Of a stretch of 64,000 bases of DNA, positions 1-12,233 are shown in pieces (the stretch's first letter is position 1; the number at the start of each line of letters is the position of its first letter). The DNA lies in NCBI GenBank assembly GCA_020137815.1, contig CM035351.1, positions 9,205,969-9,269,968 of the forward strand, given 5' to 3'. Source of the stretch: Hormiphora californensis (lineage: Eukaryota; Ctenophora; Tentaculata; Cydippida; Pleurobrachiidae). A program made the position numbers and the translations under genes. The notes under the pieces were generated by a model, which saw only the letters and a list, made by a program, of their open reading frames with translations, did not search any database and was not told where the DNA came from.

Positions 1-559
1 CAAAGCTGATATTGTTATATGTGACTATAAAGACAATTGCATCCGATGGGATTGCTTTTTCATGTAAAATAATAAAACGTGTGGAGCTAAAACTGTACAA
101 ACACTTATTGTCTATTAATTCCTTACGGGCAAAGAAAGTTAGAAAGCGTGTTTTTGGTTTTTTTTCTCAGTATTGTTTCTGTTTAATTATTTGTAATTTA
201 AAGCAGATTTGGTTTTTAATTTTGAACTTAACAAATCTTGGACTAGGTTTTTCGAAATCATTTGGTTGATGCCATCCCCTTCACGGGGCTTCGTTTTGCT
301 TTGCACGTTCACGCGCTTGGTAGTGGAGGGGTGACTGTTCACCACGAAATCAATTGAACTTTGGTGGGATCTACCATACATTAATTAAGACTTAAGATTG
401 GTATCTTTCGGACCCCTAATTAACCGGTCCCAATTTTGGAACCTCGATTTTACCGGAAAGATAACTTTTTAATGAAAGTTTAAGATTTTCGAATTCTAAA
501 TTTGGCCGATGTCTGTGATCTTTATCAAATGGTGAAAAGAATACGTGAAGTCATTTAAA

Positions 560-690
560 AAAAATTTTCACCCCTTTTTTGTGCACAGATTTGTTTTTGT
601 GGTTGCCTATCACATGTTAACGTGTGGTGTCATGTCCAAATAATAATATCGCACAAACACGAGTTTGGGGTGAAGAGTTTGAACGAAAAT
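560..690. repeat. TTCACCCC-type inverted-repeat module, outer copy (left arm)
   Basis: A roughly 130-base module bounded by TTCACCCC on one side and GGGTGAAGAG on the other, with an internal CACATGTTAACGTGTG palindrome. It is paired with a copy at about 10455-10590 in the right arm and resembles the modules at 2310-2440 and 2820-2960, so it is an older, more diverged member of the same internal repeat. Confidence 0.6.
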
Positions 691-2159
691 GTAAAATCAG
701 GGGTAAGAGGTGGGAATCACATTAAAAAATTTTAGGAGAACCATAGCCCAGAATTCGATACAATGACCTAAAATCGGATTTTCATTTCATAACAAAATTG
801 GTCGGGAGACTTGAAATTTGGAGTTCGGAAGAAATTTGGCATGATCTTCCTAACTCCAAATTCAAATCTCATCATGAACTGGAGTTATTGTCATTTTTCT
901 CTGTTAATCGAGCAACTGGGTAGATTTCACCAGTAAATCGAAAAATGACATTAAAGTTTTCGAAAGATATCGTTTGAGATCTACAAAAAACTTAGGGTCA
1001 ATTTTCTATCTGAATGCAAGCAAAGAGTGCGTAGCCTAAATTTCGGGTGGCGCCGCGACTTTTGCACGTGCTGATCTTAGCGCTCACATTCTCCACTAGA
1101 TGGAAGATTTGTCCTCATATAAGACCGTACTCTCGCAACGGGCCGAAGCCTTTGCGGCTACATGGGGCGGCGAGCGGGCTCGCGTAGCGAGTTACCCCGC
1201 GGTCTACTTAGATCTGAGTTTGTGCTCAGCTAAGAGAGTCGCACCGCACAAAGCAAAGGGTACGCGCGCCACTCTTCTCTCTACGTAGTCTAAATTCGTA
1301 TCTCACTTTTCCCAAGGAATCGTGGAAAATTCATAAAATATCCGAACGAGGGCTATTGTTGTTGGGCTCAGGGCTTTCCTTTAGGAAAAAGTAAAAACTA
1401 AAGTTATTCCTTCCAACCTCCATTGAAGTCCTTTCCTTTATCAGTATTGGAGTTATTCCCTTAATGAATAAAAGCGAGACGGACTTGTAAAACGGACTCA
1501 CAACCAGCCACCAAACTTGCAGAATTTAAAACGAAAAAGAACACTTTGGCGGGATAAGGGCAGCGCTTTTCAAAGAACACGTCGTGTGCAAGATTTTTAA
1601 AACTCGAACTTGGCAACGTTGCTGGCCCGGGCCCCCGATTGTTTCCGGCGGCCACGCGCAGCGCGGGATAAGAAATAAATAAATCTTAAAATCACTCACG
1701 TCAATAAACCATAAATATTTAAAATAAAAAGTCAGTCCAGTAAAATCACACATTGCAATGGGTGGTGGAGTCCGTGAACTTTTTCCTCTTGCCCCTGGTG
1801 CGAACCGGGTACTTCTGAGGAGACAGATCGTAATCCGCGTTCTCGAGGAATTAATCCTTCAGCGATTTTGTCCTTGTGATTTTTTTGGTAGAAATGCGTG
1901 AAGCGAGCCATTTTTGATTATCGTTTCTGCCTCTAGTCCGAACCTCCGGAAGTGGCCATAACAAACGGGGTGAAAGCCCCTCTCTCCGATTCTCTGTTCG
2001 TTGTTGGTAATCACGTTTCTCTTCTTCCCGACTTTCATTCATTTGTACAGAGATTTTGGGTCTTTTCCTCTGTAACTGGGTGCAGGAGGATGAAACACAC
2101 GCACGCCGGGATAAGGCAGCGCTTTTCAAAACTCCGAACACAAAAAGTTTTTTGCTTTT

Positions 2160-2310
2160 TTAAATATTGTATGGAAGTCTCTTATTACGGTATTTCCCAC
2201 GACCGTGGGAAAAGAGAGATGAGATAGAAATACTAAGAGAGAGCTTTCTCTCTCTAGTTTTCTATCTATCTCTCTGTTCCCACGGTCGTGGGAATAAAGT
2301 ACCATTTTTA
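2160..2310. repeat. Hairpin with TTCCCACGACCGTGGGAA ends (left arm)
   Basis: The sequence TTCCCACGACCGTGGGAA is itself palindromic and occurs at both ends of a roughly 110-base segment. The segment's middle (AGAGAGATAGATAGAAA and its complement) also pairs, giving a long stem. The mirror copy lies at about 8905-9025. It sits directly beside a TTCAACTGTTCACCC module. Confidence 0.75.
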
Positions 2311-2445
2311 TTCAACTGTTCACCCTCAACTCGTTCGCGTGCGATATTTTAATTTACGCTGCGCGCGCTACACGTTAACAGTGATAAACGCGCAAAACAA
2401 TTCCGCGCACGACTTTGGGGGGTGAACAGTTGAAAAAAAAAATGG
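2310..2445. repeat. TTCAACTGTTCACCC inverted-repeat module (left arm, copy 1)
   Basis: A module of about 130 bases bounded by TTCAACTGTTCACCC and its reverse complement GGGTGAACAGTTGAA. The GC-rich interior contains runs such as GCGCGCGCTACACGTTAAC. The same unit recurs at 2820-2960 and, mirrored, at about 8250-8385 and 8755-8905. It therefore occurs at least twice in each arm of the giant palindrome. Confidence 0.75.
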
Positions 2446-2634
2446 AGTATACCGTAAAGAAGCTTCCACTAATGAGTTCATGCGCGCGTACGTTAGCGCG
2501 GCTTTACAATGCAGCGCACTAAACAATATTTAACTGGTGAACAAAAAATAAAACGGGTTAGGTAAAAAAAACGGATAAAGCGTCAATTTTTAAAACTGTC
2601 CTCACGGCTCACACCCCGGTTTTCTGCGATATCG

Positions 2635-2760
2635 CTTGTTTCTGATAAGATAGGGACTCCACTCCAGGTGCATTAGAAAGAGGATTTTAAGGCCTTTCTA
2701 ATGCACTTGGGATGAAGTCTCTTCAGGGACTGGAGTTATCATTAGAAATAGAAACGTAAA
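2635..2760. repeat. TGATAAGATAG hairpin core (left arm)
   Basis: CTGATAAGATAGGGACTCC is followed by a stem built on GTGCATTAGAAAG and its complement CTTTCTAATGCAC, ending in GAAGTCTCTTCAGGGACTGG. The mirror copy is at about 8465-8580. Related cores sit at 30825-30955, 40030-40145 and 51765-51870, outside this element. Confidence 0.65.
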
Positions 2761-2819
2761 AGGGGGTGAACAGTGAGGCAATGTCCGTCCTGCATAATAT
2801 GCCACCAAATAAACGAGTA

Positions 2820-2965
2820 AGCCGATTTTTATTCAACTGTTCACCCTCCACTCAAGGCGCGTGCATATTTAAATTTATGCTTTGCGCGCGCTACACGTTA
2901 ACATGTGGATAAACCGCAAACAATTCGCGCACGACTTTGGGGGGTGAACATTGAAAAAAAAAAAT
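2820..2965. repeat. TTCAACTGTTCACCC inverted-repeat module (left arm, copy 2)
   Basis: Second copy of the module described at 2310, again bounded by TTCAACTGTTCACCC and GGGGTGAACATTGAA. It has the same GCGCGCGCTACACGTTAAC interior and is mirrored at about 8250-8385. Confidence 0.7.
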
Positions 2966-3399
2966 GGATTATAAATGTTAAAAAGATATAGCTTAAAAGT
3001 CCATCTTTAAAGTTTAACCCCACCTGTAACCTCCATCTTTGACCTTCAGCAGTGAAATTTCCATGAACCCACCATGAGGAAATGATACAGCATAACCCAA
3101 TTTCCGGCGACTGCATGGGGCATCTACCATATAGCATAAACGCGATGAGGAGGAATTATGAACTTCATTTTTCCTCATGCTAGAAGGGAAAAGGCGTGTT
3201 CCAAAAAACACCCTTGCAAGATTGAAGGAAGGTCGGTATCCGAAGGATCCCTTGGGACGTTGCCCGCTGAGGAGCTTGTCGCGGATGATTTCCCGGTTGG
3301 TTTGCTAAAAGGACCCCCATCGCCGATCACAGTGGTGTGGATACTGTGAACCTCAAAAACTGAAATAGGAATACGGGCACATAGCATCATCACGGGTTT

Positions 3400-5010
3400 T
3401 ATTGCGAGTCTTCCACTAATGTACATACGGGTGTCCCATATATTTTCTTTGGTCGGTTGGCGAGCTGTCCCACGCAAAAATGGTGATAGTTGTGTGAAAA
3501 CAACTACGGGAGTGTGCTGGATTAATTCCTTCCTAACTGATTGCTTTATTTTAAATTTAAATTTCAAAATGTTCATTTTTCGATGAATGAACATTGCTGC
3601 CGTTCATTCATGAATTCTGAATATTGTTTACCTTGAGTAGGCCAACTTTTTCCTTTGGCTCGCAATTATCTTTCCAATGGAAGCACCATAAAATTCAAAT
3701 TGAAGCAACCAGTCACATGGAGTTTGAGAAATGAAACACATGCTGATTTTGGCTCTTTCTTTCCCTGCGACTTCAATCAGCTGTATCGCCGCTACCTTAT
3801 GTTTCATCTTTTTTTGAATTTTGGGTGATCATGGATAAGCAAGATCTTAGCTGGACAAGAAAAATCAAGTTCATAACTCAAAGTTCCTTTTTCAATGTTG
3901 GTAGTTCATTCCACTCATTCATGAACCAACATCCCCTAAAGTGATGAAAAGTGTTTGGGTTTTGTGTTGGCCCATGTCCCTGCAATGACGAGATGTGTAG
4001 TATACGTGTTTCCGAGCTAGTTAGGGGTCCATGTGATCATGGTGATATCTGAAACCTTCGTTGCACAATAATTTGAGGGATTTTCTCAAATTCAAGCATG
4101 TGATTCCTCGGGTTTTCTGCGATTGGTTTTCGTGCAGCAATCTTGAGAGATCTCATAGCACCCAAAATAATGATTAGTTTCAATGAAAAGAGTTTGATTT
4201 TTATGATCGAAAATGGTCATTGAGTTCCAAATGTGGGCATCAGTTTTTTTAATCTTATTGATCATTAATCAACTTATTCAATTTAACTTAATCATCATTT
4301 TGGGGTGCTATGAATCTCTCAAGATTGCTGCACCGACACCACTCGCAGAAAATCCGAATCACATGCTTGATTTGAGCAAATCCCTTATTTATTGTCAAGT
4401 CGAAGTTCAGGATATCACCATGACACATGGCCCCCCTAACTATTGCTCGGAAACAGCGTTACTACACCTCTCTGTCATTGCAGGACTGGCCAACCAAACC
4501 CAACACTTTTCATCACATTTAGGGATGTTGGTTCATGAATGGTGGAATGAACTACCAACATTGAAAAATGAACTTTTGAGTTTTGACCTTATTTTTTCTT
4601 GTCAGCTAAAGATCTTTTCTTATCCAATGATCAACCAAAATTTCAAAAAGATTGAACATAAGGTAGCGGCGATACCGCTGATTGAAAGTCCGCAGAAAGA
4701 GCCACCATCATGCATGTTCATTTTCCTCAACTGCCATGTGACCTGGTGCTTCAATTTGACTTTTATGGTGCTCATTGGAAGATAATTTGGCGAGCCAAAG
4801 TTGCCTACTCAAGGTAAACATATTTCAGGAATTCATGAATGACGCAGCAATGTTCATTCATGAAAAATGAACTTTTGGAATGTAAATTAAAATAAGAATC
4901 AGTTTAGGAAGGAATTAATCCAGCACACTCCCCGTAGTTTGTTTTTCACACAACCTATCACCATTTTTGCGTGACAGCTCGCCAACCGACCCACAGAACT
5001 ATATGGGACA
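3400..5010. repeat. Internal palindrome 1 of the giant element
   Basis: Bases from about 3420 to 4205 are repeated in reverse complement from about 4215 to 5000, with the turn near 4210. For example, the GATTAATTCCTTCCTAACTG strand at 3520 returns as its complement near 4910. The same unit forms a second palindrome at 6230-7775. The element therefore carries two side-by-side palindromes inside its outer arms. A 190-residue open frame crosses the right half but resembles no protein family and is disrupted in the other three copies. Confidence 0.8.
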
Positions 5011-5039
5011 CCCATATAAATGCAGAATCGTCCCCATTT

Positions 5040-6240
5040 GGATCCCCAGATCGGAATCATATTACAGGGATCTGATTCACTATTCCAAGAGTAAGAAGGA
5101 TCAGATTACATTTGGCACGGAGCGGAAGAGATAGAGAGAGAGATGAGAGGGAGAGATGGAGATCGAGAGTATTGAAGTATTCTAGCACTGGGATTAGAAA
5201 CATAATTAAATGATTTCGACGAACCGCACGCTGCAAAGAGCTTATCAGAAATACGAATGCTGCACTGTGAAGCGATACGGGAGCAATATCCCGGTATAGC
5301 AACTGCAGGCTCAGCATGTACAGTGTACACTGTGAGAATGTATGTTGCAGATTTAACTTGCCCACGGGACAGTGCAAGGGCATCGTGTCCTGACACAGCG
5401 GTGGCTATACTCTCCATTCAGTGTGGACAGGAGACATGTGGGGGTTAGAAAGAGTTAAATAGATACCCGACCTAACTCCTCGTATGGGAGCCAAGTTATT
5501 GGATAGTTCGTTTAACTCCCCGGGATATGTCAGTCTGAGTGGGTCAGGTGGGTGCGGAGTATGGTTGCATGGCCCCATTTCAGTTTCGATAATTCATAGG
5601 AGGTCAATAGGGGTGAGACGTCATACTAACTGGTGAAGCGGGGTCAGGTCTCGATGACTTGGGAACGGCGACGGAGAGAGAGCGTGGGATGTCTGGCACG
5701 GGAGTCGTGGTCGAGAGTCAGGATACACGTGAGTGAACTGTAGAAAGGACTAGTGGGCTGGTATAAACTATTTAGACTGTGACATGTGTGATTAAACAGC
5801 AACTTATCCAATAACTTGTTTAGTAGGAGTTAGGTCGTGTATCGATCTTTAATACTGTTATTCTCAGTTTTCTGAGGCCTGAGCAGTTAATCTGCAACAC
5901 TACCTCTCACAGTGTACACTGTACAGTGCTGCAGCCTGCAGTGCTATAACGGGATATTGCTCCCGTATCGCTTCACAGTGCAAGCATTCGTATTTCTGAT
6001 AAGCCCTCTTTGAAGCGTTAGCGGTATCTCGAATCATTTAATTATGTTTCTAATCCCAGTGCTAGAATACTCAATACTCTCGATCTCCATCTCTCCCTCT
6101 CATCCTCTCTCTCTATCTCTTCCTCTCCTGTGCAAATGTAATCTGATCCTTCTACTCTTGGAATAGGTGAATCAGATCCCTGTAATATGATCCGATCTGG
6201 GGATCCAAATGGACGATTCTGCATTTTATATGGGTGTCCC
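5040..6240. repeat. Central inverted repeat and loop of the giant palindrome
   Basis: The segment from about 5020 to 5530 is mirrored at about 5760-6240. Matching landmarks are ACAGTGTACACTGT-type sequences at 5320 and 5910 and GAGAGATGGAGATCGAGAG at 5150 against its complement near 6075. About 230 unmatched, relatively GC-rich bases (5530-5760) form the loop. No open frame of note is present in the loop. Confidence 0.75.
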
Positions 6241-7775
6241 ATATATTCTGTGGGTCGGTTGGCGAGCTGTCACGCAAAAATGGTGATAGTTGTGTGAAAA
6301 CAAACTACGGGAGTGTGCTGGATTAATTCCTTCCTAACTGATTGCTTTATTTTAAATTTAAATTCCAAAAGTTCATTTTTCATGAATGAACATTGCTGCC
6401 GTTCATTCATGAATTCTGAAATATTGTTTACCTTGAGTAGGCAACTTTGGCTCGCAATTATCTTTCCAATGAGCACCATAAAAGTCAAATTGAAGCACCA
6501 GGTCACATGGCAGTTGAGAAAATGAACATGCATGATTTTGGCTCTTTCTGCGACTTTCAATCAGCTGTATCGCCGCTACCTTATGTTCAATCTTTTTGAA
6601 ATTTTGGTTGATCATTGGATAAGCAAAGATCTTAGCTGACAAGAAAAATCAAGGTCATAACTCAAAGTTCATTTTTCAATGTTGGTAGTTCATTCCACTC
6701 ATTCATGAACCAACATCCCTAAAGTGATGAAAAGTGTTGGGTTTTGTTTGGCCCATGTCCTGCAATGACAGAGAGGTGTAGTAACGTGTTTCCGAGCTAG
6801 TTAGTGGGTGCCATGTGATCATGGTGATATCTGACACCTTCGTTGAGCAATAAATAAGGGATTTTCTCAAATTCAAGCATGTGATTCGGGTTTTCTGCGA
6901 TTGGTGTCGTGCAGCAATCTTGAGAGATCTCATAGCACCCCAAAATGATGATTAGTTAAATGAATTAAGTTGATTAATGATCAATAAGATTAAAACTGAT
7001 GCCACATTGAACTCAATGACCATTTTCGATCATAAATCAACTCTTTTCATTGAACTAATCATCATTTTGGGGTGCTATGAGATCTCTCAAGATTGCTGCA
7101 CGAAACCAATCGCAGAAAACCCGAATCACATGCTTGAATTTGAGAAAATCCCTCAATTATTGTGCAACGAAGGTTTCAGATATCACCATGATCACATGGC
7201 ACCCACTAACTAGCTCGGAAACACGTTACTACACCTCTCTGTCATTGCAGGACATGGGCCAAACAAAACCCAACACTTTTCATCACTTTAGGGATGTTGG
7301 TTCATGAATGAGTGGAATGAACTACCAACATTGAAAAATGAACTTTGAGTTATGACCTTGATTTTTCTTGTCAGCTAAGATCTTTGCTTATCCAATGATC
7401 ACCCAAAATTTCAAAAAGATTGAACATAAGGTAGCGGCGATACAGCTGATTGAAAGTCGCAGAAAGAGCCAAAATCATGCATGTTCATTTTCTCAACTGC
7501 CATGTGACCTGGTGCTTCAATTTGACTTTTATGGTGCTCATTGGAAAGATAATTGCGAGCCAAAGAAAAGTTGCCTACTCAAGGTAAACAATATTTCAGA
7601 ATTCATGAATGAACGGCAGCAATGTTCATTCATGAAAAATGAACTTTTGAAATTTAAATTTAAAATAAAGCAATCAGTTAGGAAGGAATTAATCCAGCAC
7701 ACTCCCGTAGTTTGTTTTCACACAACTATCACCATTTTTGCGTGACAGCTCGCCAACCGACCCACAGAATATATG
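6230..7775. repeat. Internal palindrome 2 of the giant element
   Basis: A mirror-image repeat of the unit seen at 3400-5010, with the turn near 6985. Its two halves (about 6240-6975 and 6990-7765) encode the same short nonsense frames on opposite strands. This shows near-perfect symmetry at the protein level as well. Small indels separate all four half-units. Confidence 0.8.
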
Positions 7776-8249
7776 GGACACCCTGTATGTACTATTAGTG
7801 GAAGACTCGCCAATAAAACCCGTGATGATGCTATGCCGTTTCCTATTTCAGTTTTGAGCGTTTCACAGTATCACACCTGTGATCGGCGATTGGGGGTCTT
7901 TAGCAAACCAACCGGGAAATCATCCGCGACTAAGCTTCCTCAGCGGCAACGTCCCAAGGGATCCTTCGAATACCGACCTCCTTCAATTTTGCAAGGGTGT
8001 TTTTTGGAACACGCCCTTTTCCCTTTCTAGCATGGGAAAAATGAAGTTCATAATTCCTTCCTCATCGCGTTTATGCTATAATTGGTAGATGCCCCATGCC
8101 AGTCGCCGGAAATTGGGTATGCTGTATCTTTGCTCATGGTGGGTTCAGGAAATTTCCACTGCTGGAGGTCAAAGTATGGAGGTTACAGTGTGGAGGTTAA
8201 ACTTTAAAGATGGACTTTTAAGCTATATCTTTAACCATTTATACTCCAT

Positions 8250-9025
8250 TTTTTTTCAACTGTTCACCCCCCAAAGTCGTGCGCGGAATTGTTTTGCGCG
8301 TTTATCACATGTTAACGTGTAGCGCGCGCAGCATAAATTTAAATATCGCACGCGCATGAGTTGGAGGGTGAACAGTTGAATAAAAATGGACTTTACTCGT
8401 TATTTGGTTGGCATATTATGCAGACGGACATTGCCTCAACTGTTCACCCCCTTTTACGTTTCTACTTTCTAATGATAACTCCAGTCCCTGATAGAGACTT
8501 CATCCCAAGTGCATTAGAAAGGCCTTAAAATCCTCTTTCTAATGCACCTGGAGTGGAGTCCCTATCTTATCAGAAACAAGCGATATCGCAGAAAACCGGG
8601 GTGTGAGCCGTGAGGACGGTTTTAAAAATTGACGCTTTATCCGTTTTTTTACCTAACCCGTTTTTTGTTCACCAGTTTAATATTGTTTAGTGCGCTGCAT
8701 TGTAAAGCCGCGCTAACGTAGCGCGCATGAACTCATTAGTGGAAGCTCTTACGGTATACTCCATTTTTTTTCAACTGTTCACCCCCCAAAGTCGTGCGCG
8801 GAATTGTTTTGCGCGTTTATCACATGTTAACGTGTAGCGCGCGCAGCGTAAATTAAAATATCGCACGCGCACGAGTTGAGGGGTGAACAGTTGAATAAAA
8901 ATGGACTTTATTCCCACGACCGTGGGAAAAGAGAGATAGATAGAAATACTAAGAGAGAGAAATTGCTCTCTCTTAGTATTTCTATCTATCTCTCTTTTCC
9001 CACGGTCGTGGGAAATACCGTAAGA
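8250..9025. repeat. Right-arm modules (TTCAACTGTTCACCC units and hairpins)
   Basis: Mirror image of 2160-2965. Two TTCAACTGTTCACCC-bounded modules lie at about 8255-8380 and 8768-8900. The TGATAAGATAG hairpin core is at 8465-8580 and the TTCCCACGACCGTGGGAA hairpin at 8910-9020. The order is exactly inverted relative to the left arm. Confidence 0.75.
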
Positions 9026-10254
9026 GCTTCCACTACATATTTAAAAAAGCAAAAAACTTTTTTGTTCGAGTTTTGAAAAGCGCTGCCTTATCCCGCGTGC
9101 GTGTGTTTCATCCTACTGCACCCAGTTACAGAGGAAAAGACCCAAAATCTCTGTACAAAATGAATGAAAGTCGGAAGAAACGTGATTACCAACAACGAAT
9201 CAGAGAATCGGAGAGAGGGGCTTTCACCCCGTTTGTTATGGCCACTTCCGGAGGTTCCGGACTAGAGGCAGAACGACTAATCAAAAAGCTCGCTTCACGC
9301 ATTTCTACCAAACACAAGGACAAATACGCTGAAGTGATTAATTTCCTGAGAACGCGGATACGATTCTGTCTCCTCAGAAGTACCCTGGTCTCACTCAGGG
9401 GCACGAGGAAAAAGTTCACGACTCCACCACCCATTGCAATGTGTGATTTTACTGACTGACTTTTTATTTATAATATTTATGGTTTATTTGAGTGAGTGAT
9501 TTTAAGATTTATTTATTTCTTATCCCGCGCTGCGCGTGGCGCAGAACAATCGGGGGCCCCGGGCCAGCAACGTTTGCCAAGTTCGAGTTTTAAAATCTGT
9601 GCACACGACGTGTTCTTTGAAAAGCGCTGCCTTATCCCGCCAAACGTGTTCTTTTTCGTTTTAAAATCTGCACGTTTGTTTTTTACAAGTCCGTCTCGCT
9701 TTTATTCATTAAGGGAATAACTCCACTACTGATAAGAAAGGGACTTCAAATTTGGAGGTTTGGAAGAATAACTTTAGTTTTTACTTTTTCCTAAAGGAAA
9801 GCCCTGAGCCCAATCAACAATAGCCCTCGTTCGGATTTTGTGAAATTTTCCACGATCCTTGGGAAAAGTGAGATACGAATTTAGACTACTTAGAGAGAAG
9901 AGTTGGCGCGCGTTACCCTTTGCTTTGTGCGGTGCGACTCTCTTAGCTGAGCACAAAACTCAGATCTACGCCGCCCCATGTAGCCGCACAGGGCCTTCGG
10001 CCCGGTGCGAAGAGTACGGTCTTATATGAGACAAATCTTCCATCTAGTTGGAGAATGGAGCGCTTAGATCATGCACGTGCAAAAGTCGCGCGCCACCCGA
10101 AATTTAGGCTACTGTCACTCCTTTGCTTTGCATCAGATAGAAAATTGACCCTTAAGTTTTTTGTAGATCTCAACGAGATCTTTCGAAAACTTAATGGTCA
10201 TTTTTCGATACTGTGAATTCCTACCCAGTTGCTCGATTAACAGAGAAAATGACA

Positions 10255-10350
10255 ATAACTCCAGTTCCTGATGAGATTTGAAATTTGGAGGTTAGGAAGA
10301 TCATGCCAAATTCTTCCGAACCTCCAAATTTCAAGTCTCCCGACCAATTT
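10255..10350. repeat. CTGATGAGAT hairpin (right arm)
   Basis: CCAGTTCCTGATGAGATTTG is followed by a stem of AATTTGGAGGTTAGGAAG and its complement CTTCCGAACCTCCAAATT, ending in CAAGTCTCCCGACC. The left-arm partner lies at about 800-895. Another diverged member sits near 9715-9765. The lead-in resembles the TGATAAGATAGAGACTT core found in other elements of the window. Confidence 0.55.
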
Positions 10351-11198
10351 TGTTATGAAATGAAAATCCGATTTTAGGTCATGTATCGATTCTGTGCATG
10401 GTCTCCTAAAATTTATATTATGTGATTCCCACCTCTTTACCCCTGATGTACATTTTCGTTCAACTCTTCACCCCAAACTCGTGTTTGTGCGATATTTATT
10501 ATTTTGACATGCACACCACACGTTAACATGTGATAGGCACACAAAACAAATCTGTGCACAAAAAAGGGGTGAAAATTTTTTTTTAAATGGACTTCACGTA
10601 TTCTTTCACCATTTGATAAAGATCACAGACATGGCCAATTAGAATCGAAAATCTTAAACTTTCATTAAAAAGTTTATCTTCCCGGTAAATCGAGGTTCCA
10701 AAATTGGGACCGGTTAATAGGGGTCCGACAGATACCCAATCTTAATTCTTAATTAATGTATGGTAGATCCCAAAGTTCAATGATTTCGTTGGTGACACAG
10801 TCACCCCTCCACTACCAGCCGCGTGAAGTGCAGCAAACGAAGCCCGTGAAGGGGATGGCATCACCAAATGATTTCGACAAAACCTAGTCCAAGATTTGTT
10901 AAGTTCAAAATTAAAACCAAATCTTGCTTTAAATTACAATAATTAAACAGAAACAATACTGAGAAAAAAAACCCAAAAACACGCTTTCTAACTTTCTTTG
11001 CCCGTAAGGAATTAATAGACAATAAGTGTTGGTACAGTTTTAGCTCACCGTTTATTATTGTACATGAAAAAGCAATCCCATCGGATTGCAATGTCGTTTA
11101 TTATAGTCACATAGAAAAATATCGCTTTGGTTTCTCTAGAGGATATATAGTTCGATCTGATATATAGTTATATATCTCTCTGCTATATCTCTATTTTC

Positions 11199-12233
<1,035 letters not shown>

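Larger units (their letters stand above)
1..11135. repeat. Giant imperfect palindrome (foldback element)
   Basis: The first bases of the window reappear, reverse-complemented, around 11080-11130, and the match continues inward for more than 5 kb on each side. The arms are diverged mainly by small indels and occasional substitutions. The centre is an unpaired segment near 5530-5760. The left end lies outside the window, so the full length is unknown. The right arm stops just before a long CT tract at 11199. No transposase, polymerase or other recognisable protein is encoded; the short open frames are mirror copies of one another. It could be a very large foldback transposon, a segmental inverted duplication, or a long-read foldback artefact; similar nested elements elsewhere in the window favour a real element. 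Confidence 0.85.

Noticed and set aside
1100-1288. Open frame in the GC-richer part of the left arm
   Set aside because: The mirrored copy at about 9774-9956 is open on the other strand with a different sequence, and no family matches.
4213-4785. 190-residue open frame inside the first internal palindrome
   Set aside because: It resembles no family, is broken in the three mirrored copies, and its frame follows the symmetry of the repeat rather than a gene.
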